Source of the DNA: Astropecten irregularis | Lineage: Eukaryota > Echinodermata > Asteroidea > Paxillosida > Astropectinidae | Reading direction: 5' to 3' | NCBI GenBank assembly: GCA_963971285.1 | Contig: OZ020246.1 | Location: 12,569,217 to 12,633,216, forward strand | DNA: 64,000 bases | Part shown: positions 47,271 through 56,608 of the stretch, piece after piece | How positions within the stretch are numbered: the stretch's first letter is position 1 | How the letters are laid out: every line of letters begins with the position of its first letter | Notes under the pieces: model-generated | What the model saw: only the letters and a program-made list of their open reading frames with translations | Told to the model about the DNA's origin: nothing | Database searches by the model: none | Made by a program: the position numbers and the translations under genes

Positions 47271-47621
47271 TAGTCAATCCCAGGCCCATAACCATGCCAT
47301 AGGGCAGGTAGGGTTGGACTAAAATCGCATCATTTTTGCATGGCTGAGGTTTTCAGTAAAACAAATTTTCGCCGGTGAATTTTTGTGAATGTTTTAGGTT
47401 CCAAGGAAAGCTAGCTATGAGGAAAATGCACATTGATTCTTGATAGGCTACATGGGAGTTATACATCAAATGCAGGGGGCAAATTTGGTGCCGTGTACAT
47501 GATGTAAGCCAGTGAATGAGGTAAAAAAAACTCTAATTAATGATCATTTTAATGGATTAAAAGAGAAATTAATCATTGAAAGTCACATGTAAAATACTAT
47601 ACAAACGTTTGTGCCTAGTGT

Positions 47622-48045
47622 TCACCTAGTCCCAAAACCCGTCCGCCGAGCTCATTAATAAAAGTTGAGCACTCAATATATTATAAATGAGAGAATTCTG
47701 AGAGCCCTGAAATTGAGGGATTGAAGAAATATGGCACTGGACCTCCTGCCTGGACTTTGGTTTTCCATTTGTGACCATTTTTGATTCAATTGGGTGAGAA
47801 ATTGTGTTTAATTAAGTCGCTTTGCAGAGGGATTTTTTTTAATGGCTTCTTTGACTGAAGTGAACCATATACTATGTTTTAGGGGTGGCCAGCTGAGGAT
47901 GACTATATCTCAAAAATTAAATGGTCAACCCGCCATAAAATGAAAAGAAAATGAAAGGTAACATGTTCATCTTCATTTTTCTGTGCAACCTGAACACATG
48001 TGAGACTCTTGAGTATTTTAAAATGATTTTTGAAGTATTCAATGT
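47622..48045. repeat. Third, older copy of part of block 1
   Basis: Sequence from CACCTAGTCCCAAAAC to TTTGAAGTAT matches 22797-23190 and 46450-46850 with more differences and several indels (GAGGGATTGA, ATATGGCACTGGACCTC, CGCTTTGCAGAGGGAT, AGGGGTGGCCAGCTGAG). It follows directly after the end of copy B and predates the recent duplication. Confidence 0.8.
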
Positions 48046-48346
48046 TGGCTATGGGATGGGATCGGAGTTTATTTACAATTTTCTGCAACAAACTCATGCA
48101 CAGCGCCCTCTAATGCCAGTTTGAAGTTATTTTTTGGTGATTGCACGCCGACGTCAGGATTTCCCATTTTCTTACGACGTTTCGTTGTTCTGCTTTTTAG
48201 GTAAGTATTTAAGAAACAATATTCTCAAATCTTGTTAATTCAACCTTTTGTAAGGTCATTCCTAAAATATATGTGACAAATGTTGAAATTACATCATAAA
48301 TCTAAGCCTGATATTGACTTCAAATCTTGTTCAAATGTGTGCTTGA
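48046..48346. other. Region 3' of the retroelement integrase; possible LTR not resolved
   Basis: This lies downstream of the integrase stop on the minus strand. It contains CAGCGCCCTCTAATG and a donor-like TTTTTAGGTAAGTA. I could not find a matching second LTR or a clear TG...CA pair, so element boundaries are not assigned. Confidence 0.35.
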
Positions 48347-49249
48347 CTATGGGCCTGTTTGTTTATGACGAATCCTGCGGATCCGGATCCCATTTACGGA
48401 CTGTGGTTGCTGTTTGTTTGGCACATGATCTAGATCTGGCGGTTCTAGGTTTGGTATTCCTTCTTTGGTTTTGAGAAGATGTTTTCTGTTTCTTCTCAGT
48501 TCTCCCATGGGTGTTTTCACAATGTATGATCTAGGTTCTTGTGTTTTCTGTGTCACCACAGCTGGTTGCCAGGTCCCATATTTTTGCTGCACTCTGACTG
48601 TGTCCCCTATGTTCAGATTCGGTAGTTTACCCGAACTTCTGTCATGATACATTTTTTGAACATTTTGCCTGCTGATCAGTTGATGTTGGACATTAGTTTG
48701 AACTTTTGGTTCCAACAATTTGGCATGTGTAGGAAGAATACTCCTTGTTCTCCTAATCATTAACAACTGACATGGAGATCCTAGATTTTGATCTATGGGT
48801 GTGTTTCTATACTCCAATAGACTCAGGTAAGGATCTTGTTTACTTTTGTTTGCTTTCTTCAGCAACTGCTTCACAGAGTGAATGGTTCTTTCAGCCATTC
48901 CATTTGACTGTGCATACCCTGGGCTAGACTTCACATGATCAAATTGCCATGATTGTGCAAATTCCCTGAACACATTGCTACTATACTGCGGGCCACCATC
49001 TGAGATCACTTGATCTGGAATTCCATGACGAGCAAATATGCTCTTTAGTGCAGTAATTACTCCTTTACTGGTGGTATCATCAAGCAACATTATTTCTGGA
49101 AATTTGGAATAGTAGTCTACTACTATCAAATATGTTCTTGAACCCAGGTGAAATAGATCAGTCCCAACTTTGGACCATGGACGTTCTGGTGTAGGGTGTG
49201 GCATCATTGGCTCTCTTATGTTTGATTTCCTATAGTAGACAGACTGCAC
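48347..49249 (-). CDS. Ty3/gypsy integrase (core and C-terminal domain)
   Basis: This is the integrase of an LTR retrotransposon, which inserts the reverse-transcribed copy into chromosomes. The 300-residue frame has the complete DDE triad: D31 (VGTDLF), D84 (ISDGGPQY) and E120 (SNGMAERT), with 35 residues between the last two. A C-terminal module with GDTVRVQQ and GTWQPAVV follows, then a basic tail (RIRRIRHK). The zinc-binding N-terminal domain lies just upstream at 49255-49430 in a different frame, so the polyprotein is broken by a frameshift near 49250. The core is well preserved while the reverse transcriptase is deleted, so this copy cannot move by itself. Confidence 0.96.
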   Translation of the reverse strand: MQSVYYRKSNIREPMMPHPTPERPWSKVGTDLFHLGSRTYLIVVDYYSKFPEIMLLDDTTSKGVITALKSIFARHGIPDQVISDGGPQYSSNVFREFAQSWQFDHVKSSPGYAQSNGMAERTIHSVKQLLKKANKSKQDPYLSLLEYRNTPIDQNLGSPCQLLMIRRTRSILPTHAKLLEPKVQTNVQHQLISRQNVQKMYHDRSSGKLPNLNIGDTVRVQQKYGTWQPAVVTQKTQEPRSYIVKTPMGELRRNRKHLLKTKEGIPNLEPPDLDHVPNKQQPQSVNGIRIRRIRHKQTGP

Positions 49250-49254
49250 ACCTG

Positions 49255-49430
49255 CTACACAAGTCCTCTATTTGTTTAGACATCCCTGGCCAATACAGAG
49301 TATCTCTTGCCCTAGCTTTGCACTTGTTCATGCCTAGGTGACTACTGTGTATCTTTGCCAGCATTTCTTGCTGTAGTGTCTTGGGAACAATGATCTTTTC
49401 TCCTTTGAATAGTATACTCTTCGGCTACAT
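49255..49430 (-). pseudogene. Gypsy integrase zinc-binding domain, frame-shifted
   Basis: On the minus strand the frame gives ILFKGEKIIVPKT, LAKIHSSHLGMNK, LYWPGMSKQIEDL and CSRCAVC: the H-x3-H ... C-x2-C (HHCC) domain. It is out of frame with the linker upstream (shift near 49427) and with the core downstream (shift near 49250). Confidence 0.85.
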
Positions 49431-49660
49431 GAATTTCTTCAGGAAAATCCCAATATGGTCTTTCTGGCACCTCTTTTTTGGTTTCTGGCCAGCCATCTAG
49501 AACTGTATTTGTCAACATTTGTAGTGTTTTGTCTTTCTTTGTTTCAGCTCTGAACTCACTACGTTTCTCATTACTCATAGGTAGATTTGATACCAGCATG
49601 TGCACTTGCATTTCTATTTCATTTTGCACTACGGTTTGTTCTGCTAGGCAGGTAAGCTCT
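49431..49660 (-). pseudogene. Gypsy polyprotein linker between RNase H and integrase
   Basis: The minus frame AEQTVVQNEIEMQVHML, then MSNEKRSEFR, DKTLQML and DGWPETKK is typical of the RNase H-integrase linker in gypsy elements. It is shifted relative to the RNase H frame near 49655. Confidence 0.8.
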
Positions 49661-49842
49661 TGACAAAGTATCTGTTATTATCATTTCTTTGCTTGTCCCA
49701 GGCTTATGTATGAGCTTTATGTCATATTTCTGTACTGCTAACAGTAGTCTTTGAATGCGTGGTGGCGCTGCTGACAGAGGATTTCTGGTTATTGCTTCTA
49801 GAGGCTTGTGATCACTTATTACAGTCACGTGTCTACCATTGC
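49655..49842 (-). pseudogene. Gypsy RNase H C-terminal part
   Basis: The frame gives VISDHKPLEAI, APPRIQRLLLAVQKYD, LIHKPGTSKE and TDTLSRAYL, the usual end of the RT/RNase H region. Its N-terminal side is joined by a deletion to the start of the reverse transcriptase. Confidence 0.88.
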
Positions 49843-50248
49843 CTGATTCAACTCTTTGGGATCTAGACAAAGTCTGAGCTTGCCATTTGGTTTCTCTACA
49901 ATTACCAATGAATTTACCCAATCTGTAGGATAATCAACTTTCTCTACAATGTTCTGTTCAACCAATCTGTCCAGTTCTTGTTTGAGTCTATCTTGTAGTG
50001 CAAACGGTACTCGCCGTGGTGGGTGTACAACTGGAGTAGCGTTCTCAACAATCTTGACATATATGTGATGATTTCTGCTGACATCGGCATATTCCTTTGT
50101 GATGTCTGTTTTCTCCACGTTGTCTATGCGCTTGATGAGCTGCATTTTGATGGCTGCATCCAGTCCCAGCAAGTTCTGTCCATTTTTGACGTCAATGAAC
50201 TCGATCTTGTGTGAGATGCCACGATGGCACACTTTGATCACACACTTG
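49843..50248 (-). pseudogene. Gypsy protease end and RT N-terminus, internally deleted
   Basis: The frame starts in the end of the aspartic protease (NLLGLDAAIK) and continues into the RT start: VVHPPRRVPFALQ, LDRLVEQNIVEKV, WVNSLVIVEKPNG and LCLDPKELNQA. After Asn-Gln it jumps to RNase H near 49840. The RT palm with its YxDD catalytic site is missing. Gag and the protease active site are also absent: the sequence runs into the CATCTCR repeat at 50249. Confidence 0.9.
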
Positions 50249-50597
50249 CATCTCACATCTTGCATCTCGCATCTCGCATCTCACATCTCGCATCTCACAT
50301 CTCGCATCTCGCATCTCACATCTCGCATCTCACATCTCGCATCTCACATCTCACATCTCGCATCTCGCATCTCACATCTCACATCTCGCATCTCACATCT
50401 CGCATCTCACATCTCCCCCCTCACATCTCGCATCTCACATCTTGCATCTTGTATCTCGCATCTCGCATCTTGCATCTCGCATCTCCCCCCTCACATCTCA
50501 CATCTCGCATCTCGCATCTCGCATCTCCCCCCTCACATCTCGCATCTCACATCTTGCATCTTGCATCACCCCTCTCACATCTCACATCTCACATCTT

Positions 50598-50632
<35 letters not shown>

Positions 50633-50773
50633 ACATCTCGCATCTCACATCTCGCATCTCACATCTCGCATCTCACATCTCGCATCTCACATCTCACATC
50701 TCGCATCTCGCATCTCGCATCTCACATCTCGCATCTCGCATCTCACATCTCGCATCTCACATCTCGCATCTCA

Positions 50774-50828
<55 letters not shown>

Positions 50829-50997
50829 ACATCTCGCATCTCGCATCTCACATCTCGCATCTCACATCTCGCATCTCGCATCTCCCCTCTCACATCTCGC
50901 ATCTCACATCTCCCCTCTCACATCTCGCATCTCGCATCTCCCCTCTCACATCTCGCATCTCACATCTCACATCTCACATCTCGCATCTCGCATCTCA

Positions 50998-51031
<34 letters not shown>

Positions 51032-51134
51032 ACATCTCGCATCTCACATCTCGCATCTTGCATCTCCCCTCTCACATCTTGCATCTCGCATCTCCCCTCT
51101 CACATCTCGCATCTCACATCTCCCCTCTCGCATC
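50249..51134. repeat. Heptamer (CATCTCR) microsatellite, 886 bp
   Basis: CATCTCG and CATCTCA alternate irregularly, with some CATCTTG, and CCCCCTCA or CCCTCTCA interruptions at irregular spacing. Three heptamers make 21 bp, so all three plus frames are open and give Ile-Ser-His-Leu-Ala-Ser-His repeats; these are not genes. The array may have grown from GCATCTCACA motifs in the retroelement, since similar hexamers lie at its edge. Confidence 0.97.
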
Positions 51135-51540
51135 CCGGGTGCCAGACCCGAAACCACATAATTTTTTTCCTGACATTAAAAAATCTAATCTGACATCGGA
51201 CTCGCTTGAAATGTATCAAAATTTTGCATTATCATCACGGGTCAAAAAGTGGATGTTTTTACCAGGTCCGGACCTGATAGCCAACGGCCAGTTTTCAGCC
51301 AGGGGTCCGGGTTCGAGACCCAAAACGGCATAATTTTTTTTCCCAACATCAAAAAATCTAATCTGACATCGGACTCGCTTGAAATGTATCAAAATTTTGC
51401 ATTATGATCACGGGTCAAAAAGTGGATGTTTTCACCAGGTCCGGACATAGCCAACGGCCAGTTTTTACCAGGTCCGGACCGGATAGCCAGTGGTCCCAGG
51501 TTTGTTTGAGACCCAGAGCGGCAGTATTTTTTTCCCAGAT
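51135..51540. repeat. Outlying copies of the GGTCCGGACC module
   Basis: Two modules (TCTAATCTGACATCGGACTC, CGGGTCAAAAAGTGGATG, GGTCCGGACC, GGGTTCGAGACCC) match the inner part of the 550/790-bp elements, but without their inverted-repeat ends. The module therefore exists on its own. The box-B-like GGTTCGAGACC is better preserved here. Confidence 0.85.
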
Positions 51541-52130
51541 TCCAAAACTGCCACATTTTGACACGTGAGTCTAAAATAAAAATTCTGCTCCTCCGGGTCT
51601 CGAAACTGGGATTTCTTGCTCACAGGTCCGGACCTGTTCCAAACTGCCACTTTTTGACACGCGAGTTGAAAAAAACAAAAATTCTTCAGATCCGGGTCTC
51701 AAACCAGGAATTTTTTGCTCTCAGGTCCGGACCTGTTCCAAACTGCCACTTTTTGACACGTGAGTTGAAAAAACAAATTCTGCTGCTCCGGGTCTCGAAC
51801 CTGGGTTTTCTGGCTCTCAGGTCCAGATCTGTTCCAAACTGCCACTTTTTGACACGTGTCTGAAAACTTATTTCATATATAATTTTGTCTTTTCAGAATT
51901 TGCTAGAAAACTAGAAAAAGAAGCTAGTGGATCCATGGAAGATTATGGCATGCTGTCAAGGTCTGGATCTAAATCATCGCACAGGTATGATGTCTAAATC
52001 TTTTCCCAGATTCAAAAAAAAAAATTTGACACCACACTCGCTTGAAATATATCCAAATTTTGCATTATTGTCACGGGTCAAAAAGTTGCAGTTTTCACCA
52101 GCTCCGGACCCGAGAGCCACTTTTTGACAC
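51541..52130. repeat. ~100-bp tandem variant of the module in reverse orientation
   Basis: Four diverged units contain CCGGGTCTCGAACCTGGG, CTCTCAGGTCCGGACCTG, TTCCAAACTGCCAC and TTTTTGACACGTGAGT. The unit looks like the complementary orientation of the module. A possible exon (51897-51984) lies inside this stretch, so part of it must be unique sequence. Confidence 0.75.
51897..51984 (+). CDS. Possible exon of unrecognised gene
   Basis: Between acceptor TTGTCTTTTCAG and donor GTATGA the frame reads FARKLEKEASGS, then MEDYGMLSRSG and SKSSH. The acceptor is strong and the composition looks coding. I do not recognise the protein. Its exit phase (2 bases left) does not fit the phase-0 start of the sphingomyelinase exon at 52772, so it is not the directly preceding exon of that gene. 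Confidence 0.4.
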
Positions 52131-52146
52131 TTGAATCGAAAAAATG

Positions 52147-52640
52147 GAACTTTGGATTTCGAAATGTTATGTCTTGTTGTGACTTGTAATGACTTATGGT
52201 GTTTTATTTTGACTTGAGGTGACTTGTGATGACTTGAGTTGACTTGTGGTGACTTGTGATGACTTGTGGTGACTTGTGGTGACTTGTGATGACTTGAGTT
52301 GACTTGAATTGTGGTGACTTTTGGTGACTTGTGGTGACTTGTGGTGACTTGAGTTGACTTGTGGTGACTTGTGACTTTTGGTGACTTGTAGTGACTTGTG
52401 GTGACTTGTGATGACTTGAGTTGACTTGTGGTGACTTGTGGTGACTTGTGATGACTTGAGTTGACTTGTGGTGACTTGTGACTTGTGGTGACTTGTGTTG
52501 ACTTGTGGTGACTTGTGGTGACTTGTGGTGACTTGTGACTTGTGTTGCCCTCTGGTGTCTTGTGATGACTTGTGGTGACTTGTGATGACTTGAGGTGACT
52601 TGTGTTGCCCTCTGGTGACGTGTGTTGCCCTCTGGTGACT
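52147..52640. repeat. 10-bp GACTTGTGGT microsatellite
   Basis: Units of GACTTGTGGT, GACTTGTGAT and GACTTGAGTT with occasional CCTCTGGT interruptions. Minus-strand Ser-Gln-Val-Thr-Thr-Ser-His-His-Lys frames are by-products. Confidence 0.97.
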
Positions 52641-52771
52641 TGTGATGAGTCAATAACCAACTGTGGCAAGACTCCAACAAACACTAAGAAGTTTTGTGGG
52701 TATTTTTTATACTGTACCATTTCATGTGGAGGAAATTATAGTTTTCCTCTGACTTTTGCACTGATTTGCAG

Positions 52772-52956
52772 GGTGATCGTTGTTCCTTGAACAAGCCCGG
52801 TATGAGGATGGATTACATCTTGTATGATACCAGGACCGGATTGCCGAGTGACTTGCCTTGAGAGTAGCCTGATACTGGCCAGCATACCAGGGACCAACAT
52901 ACACTACTCAGACCACACAGGTGTGGAAGCCCTCTTTGAAATGCAGAAGATCAAAG
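52772..52956 (+). pseudogene. Neutral sphingomyelinase (SMPD2-type) exon with frameshift
   Basis: SMPD2 hydrolyses sphingomyelin to ceramide and phosphocholine at internal membranes. After acceptor GATTTGCAG the frame gives GDRCSLNKPGMRMDYILYD. One frame later it gives PGPDCRVTCLESS, SIPGTNIHYSDHTG and VEALFEMQKI to donor GTCAGT. GMRMDYILY matches GVRIDYVLY of human SMPD2, and YSDH carries the catalytic His of the DNase I-like fold. A one-base indel between about 52820 and 52840 joins the two frames. Either the copy is broken or the sequence has an error there. One base is left at the donor, and it matches the next exon at 53747. The upstream catalytic exons are not seen. Confidence 0.72.
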
Positions 52957-53003
52957 GTCAGTCCTACATCATTAGTTTTTATTGAAAGGTGAACAAAGAA
53001 AAA

Positions 53004-53077
53004 TTGACTGGAGTGGGATTTGAACGTATGACCTCCTGAGTGCCGTACAGGTGCTCTACCAACTGATCTATCCAGCC
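53004..53077 (-). mobile_element. tRNA-derived SINE head
   Basis: On the minus strand GGCTGGATAGATCAGTTGGT, then AGAGCACCTG, CTCAGGAGGTC, GTTCAAATCC and CTCCAGTC. The ends GGCTGGA and TCCAGTC can pair as an acceptor stem. Box A (TAGATCAGTTGG) and box B (GTTCAAATC) are recognisable. The anticodon loop lacks U33 and the T stem does not pair, so it is not a tRNA gene. A tail with CAATTTTTCTTTGTTCACC follows. It lies in the sphingomyelinase intron. Confidence 0.75.
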
Positions 53078-53746
53078 CTATGTTGGTGGTTTCCCTCATA
53101 GTCAATTATCTTTGTTCGTTTGGCAGTCAGAAGCCATGAAACCATGCACATAGGCCTACTGCTTTAGTCAGTTTCCCTTGTGGTTATTTGATGATTATAT
53201 AATTATTTTTATATTATATTTGTACATCAGTTGAGCTGAGCCTTGGTCTGAACTATGCAAACCTGTTTTATGGTTTTATTATTTATAATTATTTCAATAT
53301 TTATTGCAATCATGACCTGCAGTGAATATTGTCAAAGTGTTCAATCAAGATTGAAAATTGAGCATTGAGTGAGTGAAATAACCTGGAGCCAATTTCATTT
53401 AAATGCTATTAAAGCACAAACATTTGCTTAGCACAAAAATGTCTTGCCCAATACAAAAGCAACCAACCATTAAAAGTTGCATTTGATATTCATGGTCAAT
53501 GAACAACAGCTAAAGAACAATCACAAGTGATACACAACACATTCAAATGTTTTTTTTTATTAAGACAGAAATGTCATGCTTAGCAAATGTTTGTGCTAAG
53601 CAGCGCCGTAAAATTGGCCCCTGTTTATTGCTTATAGTGGCAAGGTTGAGAAGTATTGGTGTACAGCCAATACACAGTGTTTTCAGTAACAAGTTTTTTG
53701 GTTGTTCATCTTTCTCTGTTATTATTTCTTTGACTGAATACTGTAG

Positions 53747-53859
53747 GTCTAGGATCCAACGTTTCAGGCACCGAGGAGGAGCATCTCTCTGCGCTACTGG
53801 AAATCCTTCTGTATATCAATAATTTCAACCTGGTCACTATTAAGGAACAGCATGTCTAG
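53747..53859 (+). CDS. Sphingomyelinase-like gene, next exon (C-terminal)
   Basis: The acceptor GAATACTGTAG supplies two bases that complete the codon left by 52956. The frame is then LGSNVSGTEEEHLSALLE, ILLYINNFNLVTIKEQHV and TAG. Past the stop the same frame reads FVIFLLLMCLSLG, a hydrophobic run such as family members have at the C-terminus, so the TAG may be a mutation. Assignment rests on phase and position. Confidence 0.5.
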
Positions 53860-53967
53860 AACCTCATGTCCTCATTCGTCATCTTTCTCCTACTGATGTG
53901 CTTGTCGCTGGGTTGAGTCTTCCACTGTTGCACCAGCCGGTCTGCTCCTGTTTTGTGCTCTAGAGCT

Positions 53968-54209
53968 CTAGAGGTGCAATCCAATAAATTATCAGATGAT
54001 GACGACATCCTAAAATCAATATGACGACATCCTAAAATCAAGATGACGACATCCTGAGATAATTTATCAGGGGACGTTGACATATCCTAAAATCAAGATG
54101 ACGACTTCTTGAGATAATTTATCACGGGATGACGACATCCTAAAATCAAGATATCATCATCCCAAGATGCTTAGTCTCAAGATCTCAACAAGTCGGATGG
54201 CACCTCTAG
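53968..54209. mobile_element. MITE with CTAGAGGTGC ends and internal ATGACGACATCC repeats
   Basis: The ends CTAGAGGTGC and GCACCTCTAG are inverted repeats. The inside has five copies of a ~25-bp motif (GACGACATCCTAAAATCAA) with GATAATTTATCA between them. It starts about 110 bp after the sphingomyelinase-like stop. No coding frame. Confidence 0.72.
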
Positions 54210-54472
54210 GGTTCCATACATTTACATTTCTAAAACTGTATTTACTACGATTATCAAAGTGCCTGAACCAAAGAAATTAATTTGTACAAATGCACAATTT
54301 GAAGTGGATCAAGAATCTATAATCCTATTTATTCTTTTCTTACTGGCTGTATAGAAATTGATATAAATCTATCACAACATTATTATAGCTGAAGAAAGTA
54401 TCAAAATATGTAACAATGATGTGCGCCAATATGAATGATGACCACAAATCTTGCAGAAATGATTATACAATA

Positions 54473-54610
54473 CAGTGGAATGTCACTACAACAAACATGG
54501 CAGGATTCACAGAAATTGTCCATTATAGTGGTCATTTGTACACAAAATTATTGGGAGCCCAAGGATGATGTTCAGTATAGCCCAATGTTCATTGTAGCAG
54601 CGTTCCACTG
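54473..54610. mobile_element. 138-bp MITE with CAGTGGAA ends and TA target
   Basis: The ends CAGTGGAATGTCACTACAA and CGTTCCACTG (complement CAGTGGAACG) are flanked by TA at 54471-54472 and 54611-54612. CAGTGGAAC starts and TA targets fit pogo/Tigger-like elements of the Tc1/mariner superfamily. The interior is non-coding. Confidence 0.72.
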
Positions 54611-54612
54611 TA

Positions 54613-55753
54613 CTGTACTTTTTTCTAAATTGTATAAACTCAATAAGTTACATGTATAATGTTCATGTACAGCTTTAGACACATCAGTGTCTATTACTGA
54701 ACATTGACATATTGTGTATGCTTTAGAGTTTGGAATGCTTGTTGTTTCAATTCAGGGCTTTTAGGCTTTGAGAAAGATCATGGTTTGATGGAAATGTCAG
54801 TTGCCTTGATATATTTCAGGTCATTCTTGTGGTTGATGAGCAGTTTGCAGCATTTTATCACTCATATATTTTAATGTATATTTATTCAGATTGACTTCAC
54901 ATCATTATCAGTGTGTGTATGTCTGGTTTTTCAACTGACTGAATTGCAATGCAACATTTGATCAGGTTCGAATCCTGCTCTAGTCAATATAACTTCGTCC
55001 ACCATTCTACAATATTTATCATGTCAGAGTCTACAGAATGGTTGTAGTATGTACAAACTGTAGTTTTGCAAATGGAAGTCTGTATCTATGTCAAGTTTAG
55101 CAAAGACACTACATTACAATAATGTGTGAAGAAAGTAACTTTCAAGCTGTATTATCTTAAATTTGACATGTTTTCCTCTTCCAAAATTATGTCAGTTATC
55201 TGGGCCTAATTGCATCAAATGTTGGAATTAGGGGCGCAATTTTAGCAATGCCAAATTTAATTTTAATTTTAATTTTCTGCCCTTATGACATCTCAGTCGA
55301 CTAAAGGAACTGGCACTGACAAGGGATGCAAAATTATGCGTCCTTTTCCATGACTTAGTGAATAAATCTGGGCTAGAGAGAAGGAACGGGAGGGAGGGAG
55401 GGGTTTCAACACGCATGCTCTTAATGGACACATGGCCATATTTGCATTCATTCATGCGAAAAATCAGTCAGGTGTGAAAAAATCCACATTTGAAGGCAGA
55501 TATCTCTGTCATCCCTTGCTCATTTTCCCTGTAGTTTCTAGAAATGTGATTGATTCTTTAAAATTAAATTATCGTTGTGCAAATTACTTTTTGATAGCCT
55601 TGAGTCATATTGTCTTTATTCATTCATGCATGAAGTACTTATCATATGAATAATATCAAATGAAAGCTGAGGAACTAAGCTTTCCAGATATGTGTCATTT
55701 ATTATTCAAAAGTGAAATTTCAAATAGTATTAAACATTGACAAATCTCGGTTT
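54613..55753. other. No gene seen
   Basis: AT-rich unique sequence. The only recognised item is the 3' half of a tRNA SINE at 54964-54988 (GGTTCGAATCC, CTCTAGTC). Short open frames here have no recognisable features. Confidence 0.5.
54964..54988 (+). mobile_element. tRNA-SINE 3' half fragment
   Basis: AGGTTCGAATCCTGCTC, then TAGTCAAT, corresponds to the T-arm and acceptor end of the SINE at 53004-53077. The A-box half is missing. Confidence 0.55.
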
Positions 55754-55878
55754 CGCTTTATCTGGGACACCCTGTAAATATTCAGGCTCAAGTATTATTC
55801 TCAACGCTCTCTTTTGAATTCTTTCAAGCAAATAACTTTGACATTTAGATAGCCATTCCATACAGGTGTGGCATATTC
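55754..55878 (-). pseudogene. Non-LTR retrotransposon RT C-terminal fragment
   Basis: On the minus strand the frames give EYATPVWNGYL, then after a one-base shift CQSYLLERIQKRALRII and LEPEYLQGVPDKA. The pattern Y-x-x-P-V-W followed by LE-x-IQKRA-R-I is typical of the segment after the catalytic motifs in jockey/CR1-like reverse transcriptases. The catalytic domain upstream is not visible. An old LINE fragment. Confidence 0.62.
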
Positions 55879-56214
55879 AGTTATGAAATTTGGTCATAAT
55901 GCATGTTTTGACAGAATCCTTTATACTTGGCAAAGTTAGCTCCCCATGGATTACACTGTTCTATGTTACAATCTATGCTGTATTTGGTAGCTCTCATTAT
56001 GATATTCATAATTCAAATTCAATCAAACATTTTGAAAATTGGGGTTGTTCACAAGTTGAAATTCTGAGAAGGATTCTGGCACTAATTTATTCATAGATTA
56101 GTCCAATCATAGATAAGGAGTTTAAACATACTTTAAACCATATCAGGTGATATTCAAATAAATGATTTGAAACGATGGCAAGTAACACAAATATCATGTC
56201 TTGAGTTTCATTCA
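55879..56214. other. No gene seen
   Basis: AT-rich sequence between the LINE fragment and a dispersed repeat. It may be degraded LINE at its left end. Confidence 0.4.
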
Positions 56215-56440
56215 TTACTGAGTCCGAGTATAATGAGCAAAAATAATTTTGATCTTCGGAAGATCACAAATCCTGTGAAAGGATTTATAAATACTGTGGG
56301 CAATTAATTTTGATTGTTTCCTTTAAAAAGTTGACACCCTATGGGACTGGGAATTTCACGGAAGACTGCTTTTGTATCTTTCTTTACCATTAATCTGCAT
56401 TTCTTTGACAAAACCAAAGTATGATATTACCTTTAGTACA
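56215..56440 (+). repeat. Interspersed repeat family member, diverged
   Basis: Shares GAGCAAAAATAATTTTGATC, GAAGATCAC, TACTGTGGGC, GACACCCTATGGGACTGGGA and CTGATATTACC-like text with the family at 24185-24420. It is more diverged and lies before the duplicated block. Confidence 0.65.
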
Positions 56441-56608
56441 TTTAGGCTGATTTTAAGTCACAACCTAAACACCTTCCATTTAACATAAAACTGGGTTTAA
56501 TGTCTGTTGGCTTCCAATACTAAGATAAATAATGGAATCGTGGGGCAATTTTTATTTAAAAACCTAAATCTCAGTGTCTGTTGCTCATGAAATGTGATGT
56601 CAATCCAA

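Larger units (their letters stand above)
43487..47617. repeat. Segmental duplication block 1, copy B
   Basis: Same order and orientation as 19828-23762. Copy B has a longer G-run (45713-45731), a longer ATCGAT minisatellite and about 160 bp extra after it (47275-47430). Substitutions are sparse, so the duplication is recent compared with the repeats inside it. Confidence 0.95.

Noticed and set aside
50099-51333. Very long open frames (up to 369 codons) of Ile-Ser-His-Leu-Ala-Ser-His repeats
   Set aside because: They come from a 7-bp microsatellite: 21 bp is three units, so all plus frames stay open. No start context, splice sites or domain.
51974-52720. Minus-strand Thr-Ser-His-His-Lys-Ser repeat frames
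   Set aside because: By-product of the GACTTGTGGT microsatellite.
53004-53077. Functional tRNA gene
   Set aside because: Lacks U33 in the anticodon loop, the T stem does not pair, and it has a SINE-type tail. The sequence at 15676-15800 fails in the same way.
53856-54083. 75-codon minus frame next to the sphingomyelinase exon
   Set aside because: It overlaps the MITE at 53968 and is antisense to the exon tail. No domain recognised.
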